From an uncultured Eubacterium sp. (GTDB lineage: Bacteria; Bacillota; Clostridia; Lachnospirales; Lachnospiraceae): 6,515 nt of DNA. A program made the translations under genes and the position numbers. The notes beneath the pieces were generated by a model. The model was not told where the DNA came from, did no database searches, and saw only the letters and a program-made list of their open reading frames with translations. Below, one piece after another: positions 1 through 6,515 of the stretch (positions are counted from its first letter, which is position 1; each line of letters opens with the position of its first letter). Location of the stretch: positions 1 to 6,515 of the forward strand of contig CAMKHH010000071.1 in the NCBI GenBank assembly GCA_946412445.1. The letters are read 5' to 3'.

Positions 1-2367
1 CAGCTTTCCAACAAGGCAGTGGTGGTAATCGGACGCACAGCCGGGGAAGACCAGGATCATGCGGCGGTGGAAGGAAGCTATCTTCTGACCGCAGAGGAGC
101 GGGAAATGCTCCAGGCGGTAACCCGGTCTTTTGATCAGGTCGCAGTGGTGCTGAATGTATCCAATATCATGGATATGAGCTGGCTTTATACACTGGAACA
201 TAAAGAGAACCTCCGGGCGGTGCTCTACAGCTGGCAGGGAGGAAGCGAGGGCGGAAATGCCTGCGCCGAGATCCTCGCCGGAGTGGTGACACCCAGCGGC
301 AGGCTGACCGATACCATCACCTATGCTATAGAGGATTATCCCTCTACCGCAAATTTCGGCGATGCGGAGAAGAATTACTATAAAGAAGATATCTATGTAG
401 GCTACCGTTATTTTGAAACCTTTGCGCCGGACAGGGTGTGTTTTCCCTTTGGATTTGGTCTGTCCTATACCGATTTCACGATTGAGGAAGCAAAGATAAC
501 GATATCTGGTTTGGAAAAAGAAGCATGGATCCACATACGGGTCCGGGTGAAGAACAGCGGCTCTGCCTATGCCGGTAAAGAAGTGGTGCAGGTCTACTTT
601 GAGGCACCACAGGGACGGCTTGGGAAACCGGTCAGAGCCTTGGCGGGGTTTGCCAAGACGGAGCTGCTCTCTCCCGGAGCATCTCAGGAACTCGCAGTGG
701 ATTTTCCGGTGGCAGCTATGGCCTCTTATGATGACAGCGGTGCGGCCGGACACCGATCCTGCTGGGTTTTGGAACCTGGACAGTATAAAGTCTATGTGGG
801 CACGGATGTGAAAAATGCTGTGCAGATCTCTCAGATTGATGAAGCCCTTTATATAGAAGAATGTCTGGTTATCGAACAGCAGGAGGAGGTTCTGGCTCCG
901 ACCTGTGACTATAGCAGGCTCCGGCCAGGGGACAAAAAAGAAGGCGGCCGTTATGAGATCACCTATGAAAAGGTCCCAAAACAGAAAATCTCCCTGGAAG
1001 AGCGGATTAAGAAGAATCTTCCCCGGGAGCTGGAAATTACAGGAGACCGGGGAATCCGTTTTCAGGATGTGAAGGATCAGAAGGCCGATCTGGAGGAATT
1101 CGTGGCACAGCTTTCAAAGGAGGAGCTTTCCAGAATTGTCCGGGGCGAGGGTATGTGCAGCCCCCTGGTGACACCAGGCACCGCTTCTGCATTCGGAGGC
1201 GTGGCCTCCAGTCTTTTCCACTATGGGATTCCGGCGGTCTGTACGGCAGATGGCCCATCGGGAATCCGGATGGACAGCGGACTAAAAGCGACTCAGCTGC
1301 CGATTGGCACACTGCTGGCATCTACGTGGAATCTGAAGCTTGTAGAGGAGCTCTATGAGCTGGAGGGAGAGGAATTGCTGCGCAATGAGGTGGATACCCT
1401 GTTAGGACCGGGGATTAATATTCACAGAAATCCTATGAATGGAAGAAACTTTGAATATTTTTCGGAAGACCCGCTGGTGACCGGACGGTTTGCAGCTGCA
1501 GTGGTCAGGGGGATCGCGAAGAGCGGTGCCGCTGCCACCGTCAAACATTATGCCTGCAATAACCAGGAGTATGGGAGAAATACCGCAGATTCCATCGTTT
1601 CCGAACGCGCGATGAGAGAAATCTATTTGAAAGGCTTCGAGCTGGCAGTAAAAGAAGGCAGTGCCCGATCCATTATGACTTCCTACAATCCGGTGAACGG
1701 CCACTGGTCTGCATCTAATTACGATCTGTGTACGACCGTTTTAAGAGGAGAATGGAATTATACAGGAATCGTCATGACCGACTGGTGGGCGAAGATGAAC
1801 GATCCGGTACTTGGAGGAAAGGCGGATATCAGCAATACGGCTGCCATGGTCAGGGCACAGAACGACCTGTATATGGTAGTCTCAAACGGTGGTGCGGAAG
1901 AAAATGTACACGAGGATAATCTGCTGGAAGCCCTGGAGGATGGAAGGCTTACAGTGGGTGAGCTGCAAAGGTCGGCTGTCAATATCTGCAGATTTATCCT
2001 GCAGTCTCCGGCGGCACAAAGATCCGGACAGACTCCGGACGATGCCCGGAAGGAACCAAAGGGATTTTCATTTGAAACTGTACGGTTTGTTCCGACTGAA
2101 AGTGAGCATTTCCAAGTACGGCTGGAACACAGCGGACGGTATAAGTTTCTGGTGAAAGTGAGATCCCCCCTTTCAGAAGTAGCACAGTCTTCCTGTAATC
2201 TGCTGATGAACGGACGGGCGGTGGTGACAATCCAGACAAACGGAACAGGCGGAGAATGGACGCTGATAAAATTAAATAATATCTATCTGGAAGCCGGTGC
2301 ATATGAAATCACACTTGAACCGGTGAAACCCGGGTTGGAAATACAGTGGGTGGATATGACAAGATAG
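1..2367 (+). CDS. GH3 glycosidase (beta-glucosidase/xylosidase type), permuted domain order, 5'-truncated by window
   Basis: The frame is open from base 1, so the N terminus (perhaps 150-200 residues by family comparison) lies outside; the GTG at 19 is internal. The protein would hydrolyse terminal beta-linked sugars by a retaining mechanism. Numbering codons from base 1, the order is: GH3 C-domain (to about 155) with the acid/base motif GRTAGEDQD (likely Glu16) and the conserved WQGGSEGGNA and PSGRL segments; FnIII-like domain (about 170-270); linker; GH3 TIM barrel (about 370-660) with DGPSGIR, GRNFEYFSEDP, KHYACNNQE and the nucleophile motif VMTDWW (Asp594, codon 1780-1782). This reversed order is known from Butyrivibrio fibrisolvens and Ruminococcus albus beta-glucosidases. 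Residues about 690-788 form an extra beta-rich module resembling CBM6 (SGRYKFLVKVRSP, NGTGGEWT, LEAGAYEITLE, ending IQWVDM). All key catalytic motifs are present. Beta-glucosidase, beta-xylosidase or alpha-L-arabinofuranosidase activity cannot be told apart from sequence. Family assignment is firm, substrate is not. Confidence 0.95.
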   Translation, partial: QLSNKAVVVIGRTAGEDQDHAAVEGSYLLTAEEREMLQAVTRSFDQVAVVLNVSNIMDMSWLYTLEHKENLRAVLYSWQGGSEGGNACAEILAGVVTPSGRLTDTITYAIEDYPSTANFGDAEKNYYKEDIYVGYRYFETFAPDRVCFPFGFGLSYTDFTIEEAKITISGLEKEAWIHIRVRVKNSGSAYAGKEVVQVYFEAPQGRLGKPVRALAGFAKTELLSPGASQELAVDFPVAAMASYDDSGAAGHRSCWVLEPGQYKVYVGTDVKNAVQISQIDEALYIEECLVIEQQEEVLAPTCDYSRLRPGDKKEGGRYEITYEKVPKQKISLEERIKKNLPRELEITGDRGIRFQDVKDQKADLEEFVAQLSKEELSRIVRGEGMCSPLVTPGTASAFGGVASSLFHYGIPAVCTADGPSGIRMDSGLKATQLPIGTLLASTWNLKLVEELYELEGEELLRNEVDTLLGPGINIHRNPMNGRNFEYFSEDPLVTGRFAAAVVRGIAKSGAAATVKHYACNNQEYGRNTADSIVSERAMREIYLKGFELAVKEGSARSIMTSYNPVNGHWSASNYDLCTTVLRGEWNYTGIVMTDWWAKMNDPVLGGKADISNTAAMVRAQNDLYMVVSNGGAEENVHEDNLLEALEDGRLTVGELQRSAVNICRFILQSPAAQRSGQTPDDARKEPKGFSFETVRFVPTESEHFQVRLEHSGRYKFLVKVRSPLSEVAQSSCNLLMNGRAVVTIQTNGTGGEWTLIKLNNIYLEAGAYEITLEPVKPGLEIQWVDMTR

Positions 2368-2374
2368 CAGATGG

Positions 2375-2418
2375 CAGGAATCAGGACAGAGAAGATATAT
2401 GTCCTGGTTCCTGTTTTT
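2375..2418 (+). terminator. Rho-independent terminator after the GH3 gene
   Basis: Arms 2375-2387 and 2401-2413 pair over 13 bp with a single G-U wobble around a 13-nt loop. Five T residues follow at 2414-2418. The hairpin starts 7 bp after the GH3 stop codon and should separate the GH3 transcript from the regulator gene. Confidence 0.9.
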
Positions 2419-2421
2419 ACG

Positions 2422-2452
2422 GTTACACAATTTTGTTTCCTTGTGGTATACT
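2422..2452 (+). promoter_or_regulatory. Probable promoter of the AraC-family gene (extended -10)
   Basis: TGGTATACT at 2444-2452 is an extended -10 element (TGn plus TATACT, 5 of 6 matches to TATAAT). The -35 region is weak: GTTACA at 2422-2427 with a 19-bp spacer, or TTACAC at 2423-2428 with 18 bp. Extended -10 promoters tolerate a poor -35. It lies just after the GH3 terminator, as expected for an independently transcribed regulator. Predicted start of transcription is near 2459, leaving a leader of about 30 nt. Confidence 0.6.
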
Positions 2453-2487
2453 CTATTCGTAGCAAGATTTAGTTAAGGGTGATGAAA

Positions 2488-3375
2488 ATGAATAATAAAC
2501 TGAACAATACGCATGAAGACGTGTTGATGCCAGATAAAAATATACCTGTGAGGGCTTTTTACTTTGAGTACTATATACCGGGTGGTTTATTCGATTTACA
2601 CTGGCATGAGCATTTTGAAATCACATATGTCGTTGAAGGGGCCATTGATGTAGAATGTGAAGGCCATCTGGTTCGTACTGGAGCAGGAGAAATCATAACG
2701 GTAAATCCTAATGAGCTTCATTGCTGCTCCCACATTCAGGTCCCTTTGCGGCTTTACTGCATCATTTTTAATGTGGAGCTGCTTAAAAGCGGTTTTTTGG
2801 ATATCTCAGAAAGCAGATATATGCAGTCGATTCTACGTAAGGAAATTTTATTTAAAAACAGCCTGGGTCAGAACGAACAGCTGGCGGGACATATTGTGAA
2901 AGCCGTTAATGAGATGAAGGAAGAAAAAAGTGGATATGAATTAGCAATCAAGGGAAATATCATGGAAATATTGGTTATATTGCTGCGCCAATATATGGTT
3001 CGTGTACTGACCAATTCAGAATTTGAGATGAAGATAAAGAACAACAGCCGCATCAATAATGTCGTAGATTATATAAACCATCATTACATGGAGGATTTGA
3101 CCATGGAACAGATAGCAGATGTGGCTTATATCAGTAAATTTTATTTATGTAAAATATTCAAAAAGACCTTAGATCAGACGGTGATGGAATATTTGCACGA
3201 GGTGCGTATCTGCCATGCGAAAGAGTTGCTGAAGGAGACCGATATGAGTATTGGTGAGGTGGCCTTTGCTGTAGGATTCAATGATTTTAGTTATTTTAGC
3301 AGAGTCTATAAACGTAAGACCGGAGTTTCCCCATCTAAGACTAAAAAACAGTATAAAGTACATACAACCGTGTAA
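2488..3375 (+). CDS. AraC/XylS-family transcriptional regulator with cupin sensor domain
   Basis: A 295-residue one-component regulator. The N-terminal half is a cupin (AraC-binding type) sensor: residues 38-44 read HWHEHFE, matching the cupin HxHx3E motif, and VNPNELH (His78) matches the second cupin motif, so a bound metal or sugar is plausible. The C-terminal ~100 residues are a double helix-turn-helix of the AraC class: first HTH LTMEQIADVAYISKFYL (about 204-220), second MSIGEVAFAVGFNDFSYFSR (253-272), then the typical GVSPSK signature. Length is usual for the family. Start choice: GTG 2479, ATG 2482 and ATG 2488 are all in frame. AAGGG at 2475-2479 sits 8 nt before ATG 2488 but overlaps or crowds the other two, so 2488 is preferred. 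Flanking terminators suggest a monocistronic unit. Its position directly upstream of the 3601 operon, on the same strand, suggests it activates that operon and perhaps the GH3 gene (inference). The effector is unknown. Confidence 0.93.
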   Translation: MNNKLNNTHEDVLMPDKNIPVRAFYFEYYIPGGLFDLHWHEHFEITYVVEGAIDVECEGHLVRTGAGEIITVNPNELHCCSHIQVPLRLYCIIFNVELLKSGFLDISESRYMQSILRKEILFKNSLGQNEQLAGHIVKAVNEMKEEKSGYELAIKGNIMEILVILLRQYMVRVLTNSEFEMKIKNNSRINNVVDYINHHYMEDLTMEQIADVAYISKFYLCKIFKKTLDQTVMEYLHEVRICHAKELLKETDMSIGEVAFAVGFNDFSYFSRVYKRKTGVSPSKTKKQYKVHTTV

Positions 3376-3392
3376 TATCTGCTTACTATTCC

Positions 3393-3453
3393 AAAAAGCA
3401 TGTCAAAGACAACAGAAGATAAATCTTTTGTTCGTCTTCGACATGCTTTTTTT
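3393..3453 (+). terminator. Long hairpin terminator after the AraC-family gene
   Basis: Arms 3393-3410 and 3434-3453 pair through AAAAAGCATGTC / GACATGCTTTTT, then continue past one A-C mismatch (AAGAC/GTCTT). An inner stem 3411-3419 / 3424-3432 leaves only a 4-nt loop (TAAA) and a single bulged C at 3433. T7 at 3447-3453 gives a classical terminator for the + strand, and the A5 run at 3393-3397 could make it work weakly in the other direction. Confidence 0.9.
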
Positions 3454-3479
3454 GAGTAAACGTGTAAGAGCAATATAAT
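3452..3479 (+). promoter_or_regulatory. Candidate upstream promoter of the 3601 operon
   Basis: TTGAGT at 3452-3457 (4 of 6 matches to TTGACA), a 16-bp spacer and a perfect TATAAT at 3474-3479. The -35 overlaps the T-run of the preceding terminator. A transcript from here would carry a leader of roughly 115 nt before the ATG at 3601. Assigned from motifs only. Confidence 0.45.
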
Positions 3480-3537
3480 ACTAAAACATCCCAATATAAG
3501 CAATGCTTTCTGTAAAAAGATAATATATAATAGATTT

Positions 3538-3587
3538 ATACAAATGTTGTGTATTTATTGAGATTCATATATAAATAATACACAAAT
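3538..3587. promoter_or_regulatory. Candidate operator: spaced inverted repeat plus third half-site
   Basis: TTGTGTATT at 3547-3555 and its exact reverse complement AATACACAA at 3577-3585 form a perfect 9-bp inverted repeat with centres 30 bp apart (about three helical turns). A related half-site ATACAAAT lies at 3538-3545, and ATACACAAAT covers 3578-3587. The repeats bracket the probable -10 of the proximal promoter, a typical place for regulator contact. The AraC-family protein encoded just upstream is the obvious candidate binder (inference). AT-richness raises the chance of coincidence. Confidence 0.4.
3547..3575 (+). promoter_or_regulatory. Candidate proximal promoter of the 3601 operon
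   Basis: A weak -35 (TTGTGT, 3547-3552, 3 of 6) is followed after exactly 17 bp by a good -10 (TATAAA, 3570-3575). A poor -35 with a good -10 suits a promoter that needs an activator such as an AraC-type protein. The -35 coincides with the left arm of the inverted repeat described at 3538-3587. Confidence 0.4.
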
Positions 3588-3589
3588 TC

Positions 3590-3597
3590 AGGAGGAG
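3590..3597 (+). promoter_or_regulatory. Strong ribosome binding site of the 3601 gene
   Basis: AGGAGGAG with the AGGAGG core at 3590-3595, five bases before ATG 3601. It fixes the start of the large hydrolase-like gene. Confidence 0.85.
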
Positions 3598-3600
3598 AAA

Positions 3601-5670
3601 ATGAATCAATCTATCATATACTGGAAATGGGATGACCGTTCGATGAATGAAAATCTAATCGAAAAGCTAGCCGATTTGACCAGGCGTTTTGGTGCAGATG
3701 CGATCTGTGTTGCAGACCACTGGGTAGAAAAACCATTCGCGAATGTGGTGCTGCAGGAACATTTCCGTAAATGTGCCGATTATCTGCACAAAAAAGGAAA
3801 AAGACTATATGTAGAGGCTTGTGTCCGCAAAGAAGGAGCGGGTTTTTTCAAGCAGTACCCGGAGGATCGGGCCTGGCTTGCACACATGGTAGAAGTGCAA
3901 TTGGATGAAAATGGCCATGCCTCCGTCGAACTTGATATTGAACCCGTACATCATTTCTGGCGCATAAGTGGTGAGAATGGGCCGGAAGTTGTCCTGGGTG
4001 CATGGGCATTCGAAAAAAGCTCGGACGCAGAATATGTGCCGGAAAGCTGTCAGATGATTAAGGACAGGGCCAGAATCAATATTACTTTACAAGAGACAGC
4101 GGAGGGAAGACCGGAAAACACGCTGTTGATTCAGGCCGGAATGGAGAGTGCAGGCAAAACAGCGCTGGTCATCGTAGGAACTTTACAGGCAATTCCGGAT
4201 CTGGCTTCTCCGCATTTGATGGATTACTATCGCGGAATGCTGAAAGCAGCAAAAGCAGCTCATGTTGACGGAGTGTTCAGTGATGAGTGGGGCTATGATG
4301 TAATACTGAAAGTACAAGAAGACAGACTGGATGAGCATAATAATAATCTATTTATCCGCCATCTGTCTGTCTCAGATGCGATGGCCGGACATTACCGGGA
4401 AATCTATGGTGGCAGAGATATGTATCAAGATATGCTGTGTTTATACTATGCTCCTGCAGGACAAGAGGAGAAGAGTATTGCTGCAATCAATCGTTATAAT
4501 GAGAATCTGCGGCAGATTATGGCCGATAATGACAGAGAGATGTTAAAGGCCGTGAAAGAGATTCTTGGACCGGATGCGTTCTATGGTGTTCATCCGACCT
4601 GGTGGGGGAGTGTTTCAGCGCTGAATTTTGAAGTCTTTAAAAACGGGTTCTACTGGTGGGACGCAGTCCGCGATATTGCACAAACCGATGAAACCGTTCT
4701 TATGCCGATCCGGACCGCGCTGGCTCATAAGTGGGGCAGTAGCATCTGGTACAATATGTGGTACTCCATGGGTACTTTGGATATAAAAACATATTTTAAA
4801 GAAACCTGGAACAACGTCAGATTTAGTGGAAGAACCCACTATCTCGGCTATGAATGCCCCAATGAACCAATGGTTCTTCAATTATATCAGCCGGATCTGC
4901 TCGAAGAATTAGAAAAAATGGATAGCCGGGTCCGCCTGCTTGACGATCATCAAATATCTCAGCCGGATTCGCGGGTCTTGATGCTGTTTGGCATGGAGGC
5001 TCTCACAAACTGGCGTCTATATAACAATCCACATCCTGGCTGGACACCACAGAACAAGAATATGGAGATTGTATTCCGTACTGCAGCGAAGCTGTATGAT
5101 GAACTACTCTTTGATTTAGTACCAACGACGGAAATAGTCAATGGCAGCCTGAAGATTGAGAATGGTAAAGCGGTATACGGGAACCAGACTTATGATACGG
5201 TCGTTCTACTAATGCCGGAGAGCATGGATCCCCGATGCTTTGGTTTTCTGCAGAAACTTTCGCCAGATCAATTGCTCGTTTATGGAACAGCAACCAGATA
5301 CAATAATGGCACTCTTTTGTCGGAGTCAGATTGTCAGATAATAGAAAGAGCGACCAGGGATTGCAGTATTCCGGAGCCGGAAGTCCTTGCAGGGGAGATT
5401 CTTGCAACCGGGGCAAGGCCAAACCGGTGGGAGAATGGCTGTCTGTTTCAAGATGGCAGTGCGATATTCACTGGAAGCGGAGAACTGAACAGCAAAAATC
5501 CGCTGCAGGTAGACTGTCGTTTACATGGCAGGCATGTCGAGTTTACCGGTGAAGATTTCTTATTCATTCGTCTGGAAGATGGAGCTCTCCAGGTATGTAC
5601 GCCGAAACCAGGTATTTTAAAAATAGACGGAAAAGAAATCGGGGTGGAAAGTGAAGACGGCACTGAATAG
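3601..5670 (+). CDS. Uncharacterised 689-residue protein, probable TIM-barrel glycoside hydrolase
   Basis: I cannot name the family with certainty. No signal peptide or membrane segment is visible, so it should be cytoplasmic. Apparent architecture: an N-terminal beta/alpha segment (1-95, IIYWKWDDR, GADAICVADHW, GKRLYVEACVR); a beta-rich insertion (about 97-195); a return to the barrel (200-425) with LMDYYRGMLKAAKAAHVDGVFSDEWGYD, where Asp228-Glu229 sit at a strand end like acid/base or nucleophile residues of clan GH-A type barrels; conserved-looking VHPTWWGS (330-337), YWWDAVRD and TDE segments; a flavodoxin-like beta/alpha domain (about 430-590, LMLFGMEAL, LYDELLFDLVPT, YDTVVLLMPESM); and a short beta C terminus. 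A barrel with inserted sandwich, an acidic motif after GVF, then a Rossmann-like domain recalls GH106-like and GH42-like enzymes, but identity looks low. It overlaps the next gene by 20 bp, so both likely act on one substrate. Hydrolase role is inferred; substrate unknown. Confidence 0.8.
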   Translation: MNQSIIYWKWDDRSMNENLIEKLADLTRRFGADAICVADHWVEKPFANVVLQEHFRKCADYLHKKGKRLYVEACVRKEGAGFFKQYPEDRAWLAHMVEVQLDENGHASVELDIEPVHHFWRISGENGPEVVLGAWAFEKSSDAEYVPESCQMIKDRARINITLQETAEGRPENTLLIQAGMESAGKTALVIVGTLQAIPDLASPHLMDYYRGMLKAAKAAHVDGVFSDEWGYDVILKVQEDRLDEHNNNLFIRHLSVSDAMAGHYREIYGGRDMYQDMLCLYYAPAGQEEKSIAAINRYNENLRQIMADNDREMLKAVKEILGPDAFYGVHPTWWGSVSALNFEVFKNGFYWWDAVRDIAQTDETVLMPIRTALAHKWGSSIWYNMWYSMGTLDIKTYFKETWNNVRFSGRTHYLGYECPNEPMVLQLYQPDLLEELEKMDSRVRLLDDHQISQPDSRVLMLFGMEALTNWRLYNNPHPGWTPQNKNMEIVFRTAAKLYDELLFDLVPTTEIVNGSLKIENGKAVYGNQTYDTVVLLMPESMDPRCFGFLQKLSPDQLLVYGTATRYNNGTLLSESDCQIIERATRDCSIPEPEVLAGEILATGARPNRWENGCLFQDGSAIFTGSGELNSKNPLQVDCRLHGRHVEFTGEDFLFIRLEDGALQVCTPKPGILKIDGKEIGVESEDGTE

Positions 5671-6515
5671 AATTAATGGAACAATTGAATCCCAAGGCTG
5701 GATTCAGGAATTTTTACAGCGCGACAAGAAGGGGATTACAGGCAATCTTGACAGATTGTGTGAGGATGTCACCGGTGATTTATTCGGCAGGAACCGGACA
5801 GATAATCGTACCGACGGTTACTGGAGCTCCTGGTGGCCGGGTGAAAGTGAAGGAAACTGGGCGGAAGCATATATCAGACTGGCTTTTGCCTTAGGTGACA
5901 AGGTGATGGAGAAAAGAGCCGGGCAGATGGTCTGTCACTATCTGGATCATCAGGATGCAGATGGTTATATTGGTATCTACCTGGAAAACCATCGGTTTTC
6001 CAATGGAAAACGCAGCGGCGAACTCTGGACCCAGAGCCGGCTTTTGAACACCTTACTGGTGTATTACCATCATACAAAAGATGCTGTGGTATTAAAGGCA
6101 ATGGAGAGACTGGCGGACTGTATTGTCCGGCAGTACGGACCGGCAGCGGCGAACCGTAGTTTTTATCAGATACCGGATGAGGATGGCAGCAAAGGGCATG
6201 GCTTAATGATCATCGAACCCCTTCTGGCACTGTATCAGATATTAAATAAACAAGGATATTTAACTTTCTGCGAATTTTTGTATGCAGACTATTCAATGTA
6301 TCCGGCAGACTTTCCCGGAAATGATATTCGGGAGGGGAATCTGACAGATCCCAAGATCGGGTTTGTCGGGCACGGTCCCCATACATGTGAGCAGATGCGA
6401 ATTGTTATTGAGTTGTATGAGGCAACCGGAAAAGAGATGTATCTGAACTTGTTCCATGCCGCCATGGTGAAGCTAAAGCAGAATCTCCAGTTATCCGGTT
6501 CGTGTAAATCAGACG
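5651..6515 (+). CDS. GH127/DUF1680-like (alpha/alpha)-barrel hydrolase, 3'-truncated by window
   Basis: An open frame of 288 codons runs from GTG 5651 off the right edge. In this frame a stop at 5624-5626 precedes it and no ATG occurs until codon 88, far inside the conserved region, so GTG 5651 (protein start MKTALNRING) is the best start. GGGGTGG just upstream is only a weak Shine-Dalgarno match, and the 20-bp overlap with the previous gene suggests translational coupling. The sequence shows the repeating helical-hairpin signatures of GH127-type proteins: WWPGESEGNWAEAYIRLAFA (about 73-92), YLDHQDADGYIGIYLE (107-122), SGELWTQSRLLNTLLVYYHH (130-149), KGHGLMIIEPLLALYQ (about 188-203) and VGHGPHTCEQMRIVIELYEA (about 238-257). 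Known relatives include beta-L-arabinofuranosidases with a cysteine nucleophile; that active site would lie downstream of the window edge and cannot be checked. Could instead belong to a neighbouring family such as GH142, GH146 or GH154. No signal peptide is seen. Superfamily is fairly sure, exact family is not. Confidence 0.82.
   Translation, partial: MKTALNRINGTIESQGWIQEFLQRDKKGITGNLDRLCEDVTGDLFGRNRTDNRTDGYWSSWWPGESEGNWAEAYIRLAFALGDKVMEKRAGQMVCHYLDHQDADGYIGIYLENHRFSNGKRSGELWTQSRLLNTLLVYYHHTKDAVVLKAMERLADCIVRQYGPAAANRSFYQIPDEDGSKGHGLMIIEPLLALYQILNKQGYLTFCEFLYADYSMYPADFPGNDIREGNLTDPKIGFVGHGPHTCEQMRIVIELYEATGKEMYLNLFHAAMVKLKQNLQLSGSCKSD

Noticed and set aside
1037..1321. Antisense open frame within the GH3 gene, and similar antisense frames at 1402-1704 and 1994-2302
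   Set aside because: They lie opposite conserved GH3 coding sequence, have no ribosome binding site or recognisable domain, and are expected by chance opposite a GC-rich gene.
19..2367. GTG at 19 as the true start of the GH3 gene
   Set aside because: The frame is open back to base 1, the GTG is inside a conserved beta-strand (NKAVVVIGRTAGED) and no Shine-Dalgarno precedes it. The gene simply begins outside the window.
3526..3531. Perfect TATAAT as a third promoter
   Set aside because: No acceptable -35 lies 15-19 bp upstream and no TG extension is present. In such AT-rich DNA an isolated hexamer is weak evidence.
5641..5680. Frameshift or natural fusion of the 3601 and 5651 genes
   Set aside because: The first protein reaches a natural-looking beta C terminus before its stop, and the second starts with a plausible N terminus. 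A short overlap with coupling is the simpler explanation, and no slippery sequence is seen.
5676..5894. 72-codon ATG-started frame just after the 3601 gene
   Set aside because: It lies in another frame inside the GH127-like gene, whose frame shows clear family motifs and stays open for 288 codons. The ATG frame has low-complexity shadow-like content and no recognisable domain.
1..6515. tRNA, rRNA, CRISPR array, transposase or attachment sites
   Set aside because: No cloverleaf-like segment, regularly spaced direct repeats, transposase motifs or terminal inverted repeats were seen; nearly all sequence is accounted for by four genes and short regulatory gaps.

Overview
The window looks like part of a plant-polysaccharide utilisation locus from an anaerobic, low-to-mid GC Gram-positive bacterium of the Clostridia, most likely a gut or rumen Lachnospiraceae-type organism. 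This is inferred from strong AGGAGG-type ribosome binding sites, T-tailed intrinsic terminators, TATAAT-type promoters and a GH3 enzyme with the reversed domain order known from Butyrivibrio and Ruminococcus. No marker gene fixes the species. All genes read on the + strand.

Layout: (1) bases 1-2367 hold the 3' part of a GH3 glycosidase whose beginning lies outside the window. Its domains are circularly permuted (GH3 C-domain, FnIII-like, GH3 catalytic barrel), and a CBM6-like beta-sandwich is added at the end. It is closed by a strong terminator (2375-2418). (2) An extended -10 promoter leads into an AraC/XylS-family regulator with an N-terminal cupin sensor (2488-3375), closed by a very long hairpin terminator (3393-3453). 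(3) A 225-bp regulatory gap carries two candidate promoters and a spaced inverted repeat that frames the second one. (4) A large, poorly characterised protein of 689 residues follows (3601-5670). It looks like a TIM-barrel glycosidase with an inserted beta-sandwich and a flavodoxin-like domain. (5) Overlapping it by 20 bp, from a GTG at 5651, is the N-terminal 288 residues of an (alpha/alpha)-barrel protein resembling GH127/DUF1680 beta-L-arabinofuranosidases. It runs off the right edge.

Working model (inference): the AraC protein senses a sugar or oligosaccharide and switches on the downstream pair of translationally coupled hydrolases. These, together with the GH3 enzyme, would trim plant-wall side chains, plausibly arabinose-, xylose- or rhamnose-containing. 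Neither visible enzyme N terminus (3601 gene, 5651 gene) has a signal peptide, so breakdown of imported oligosaccharides in the cytoplasm is likely. The most novel items are the 3601-5670 protein, whose family I cannot name, and the possible operator at 3538-3587.
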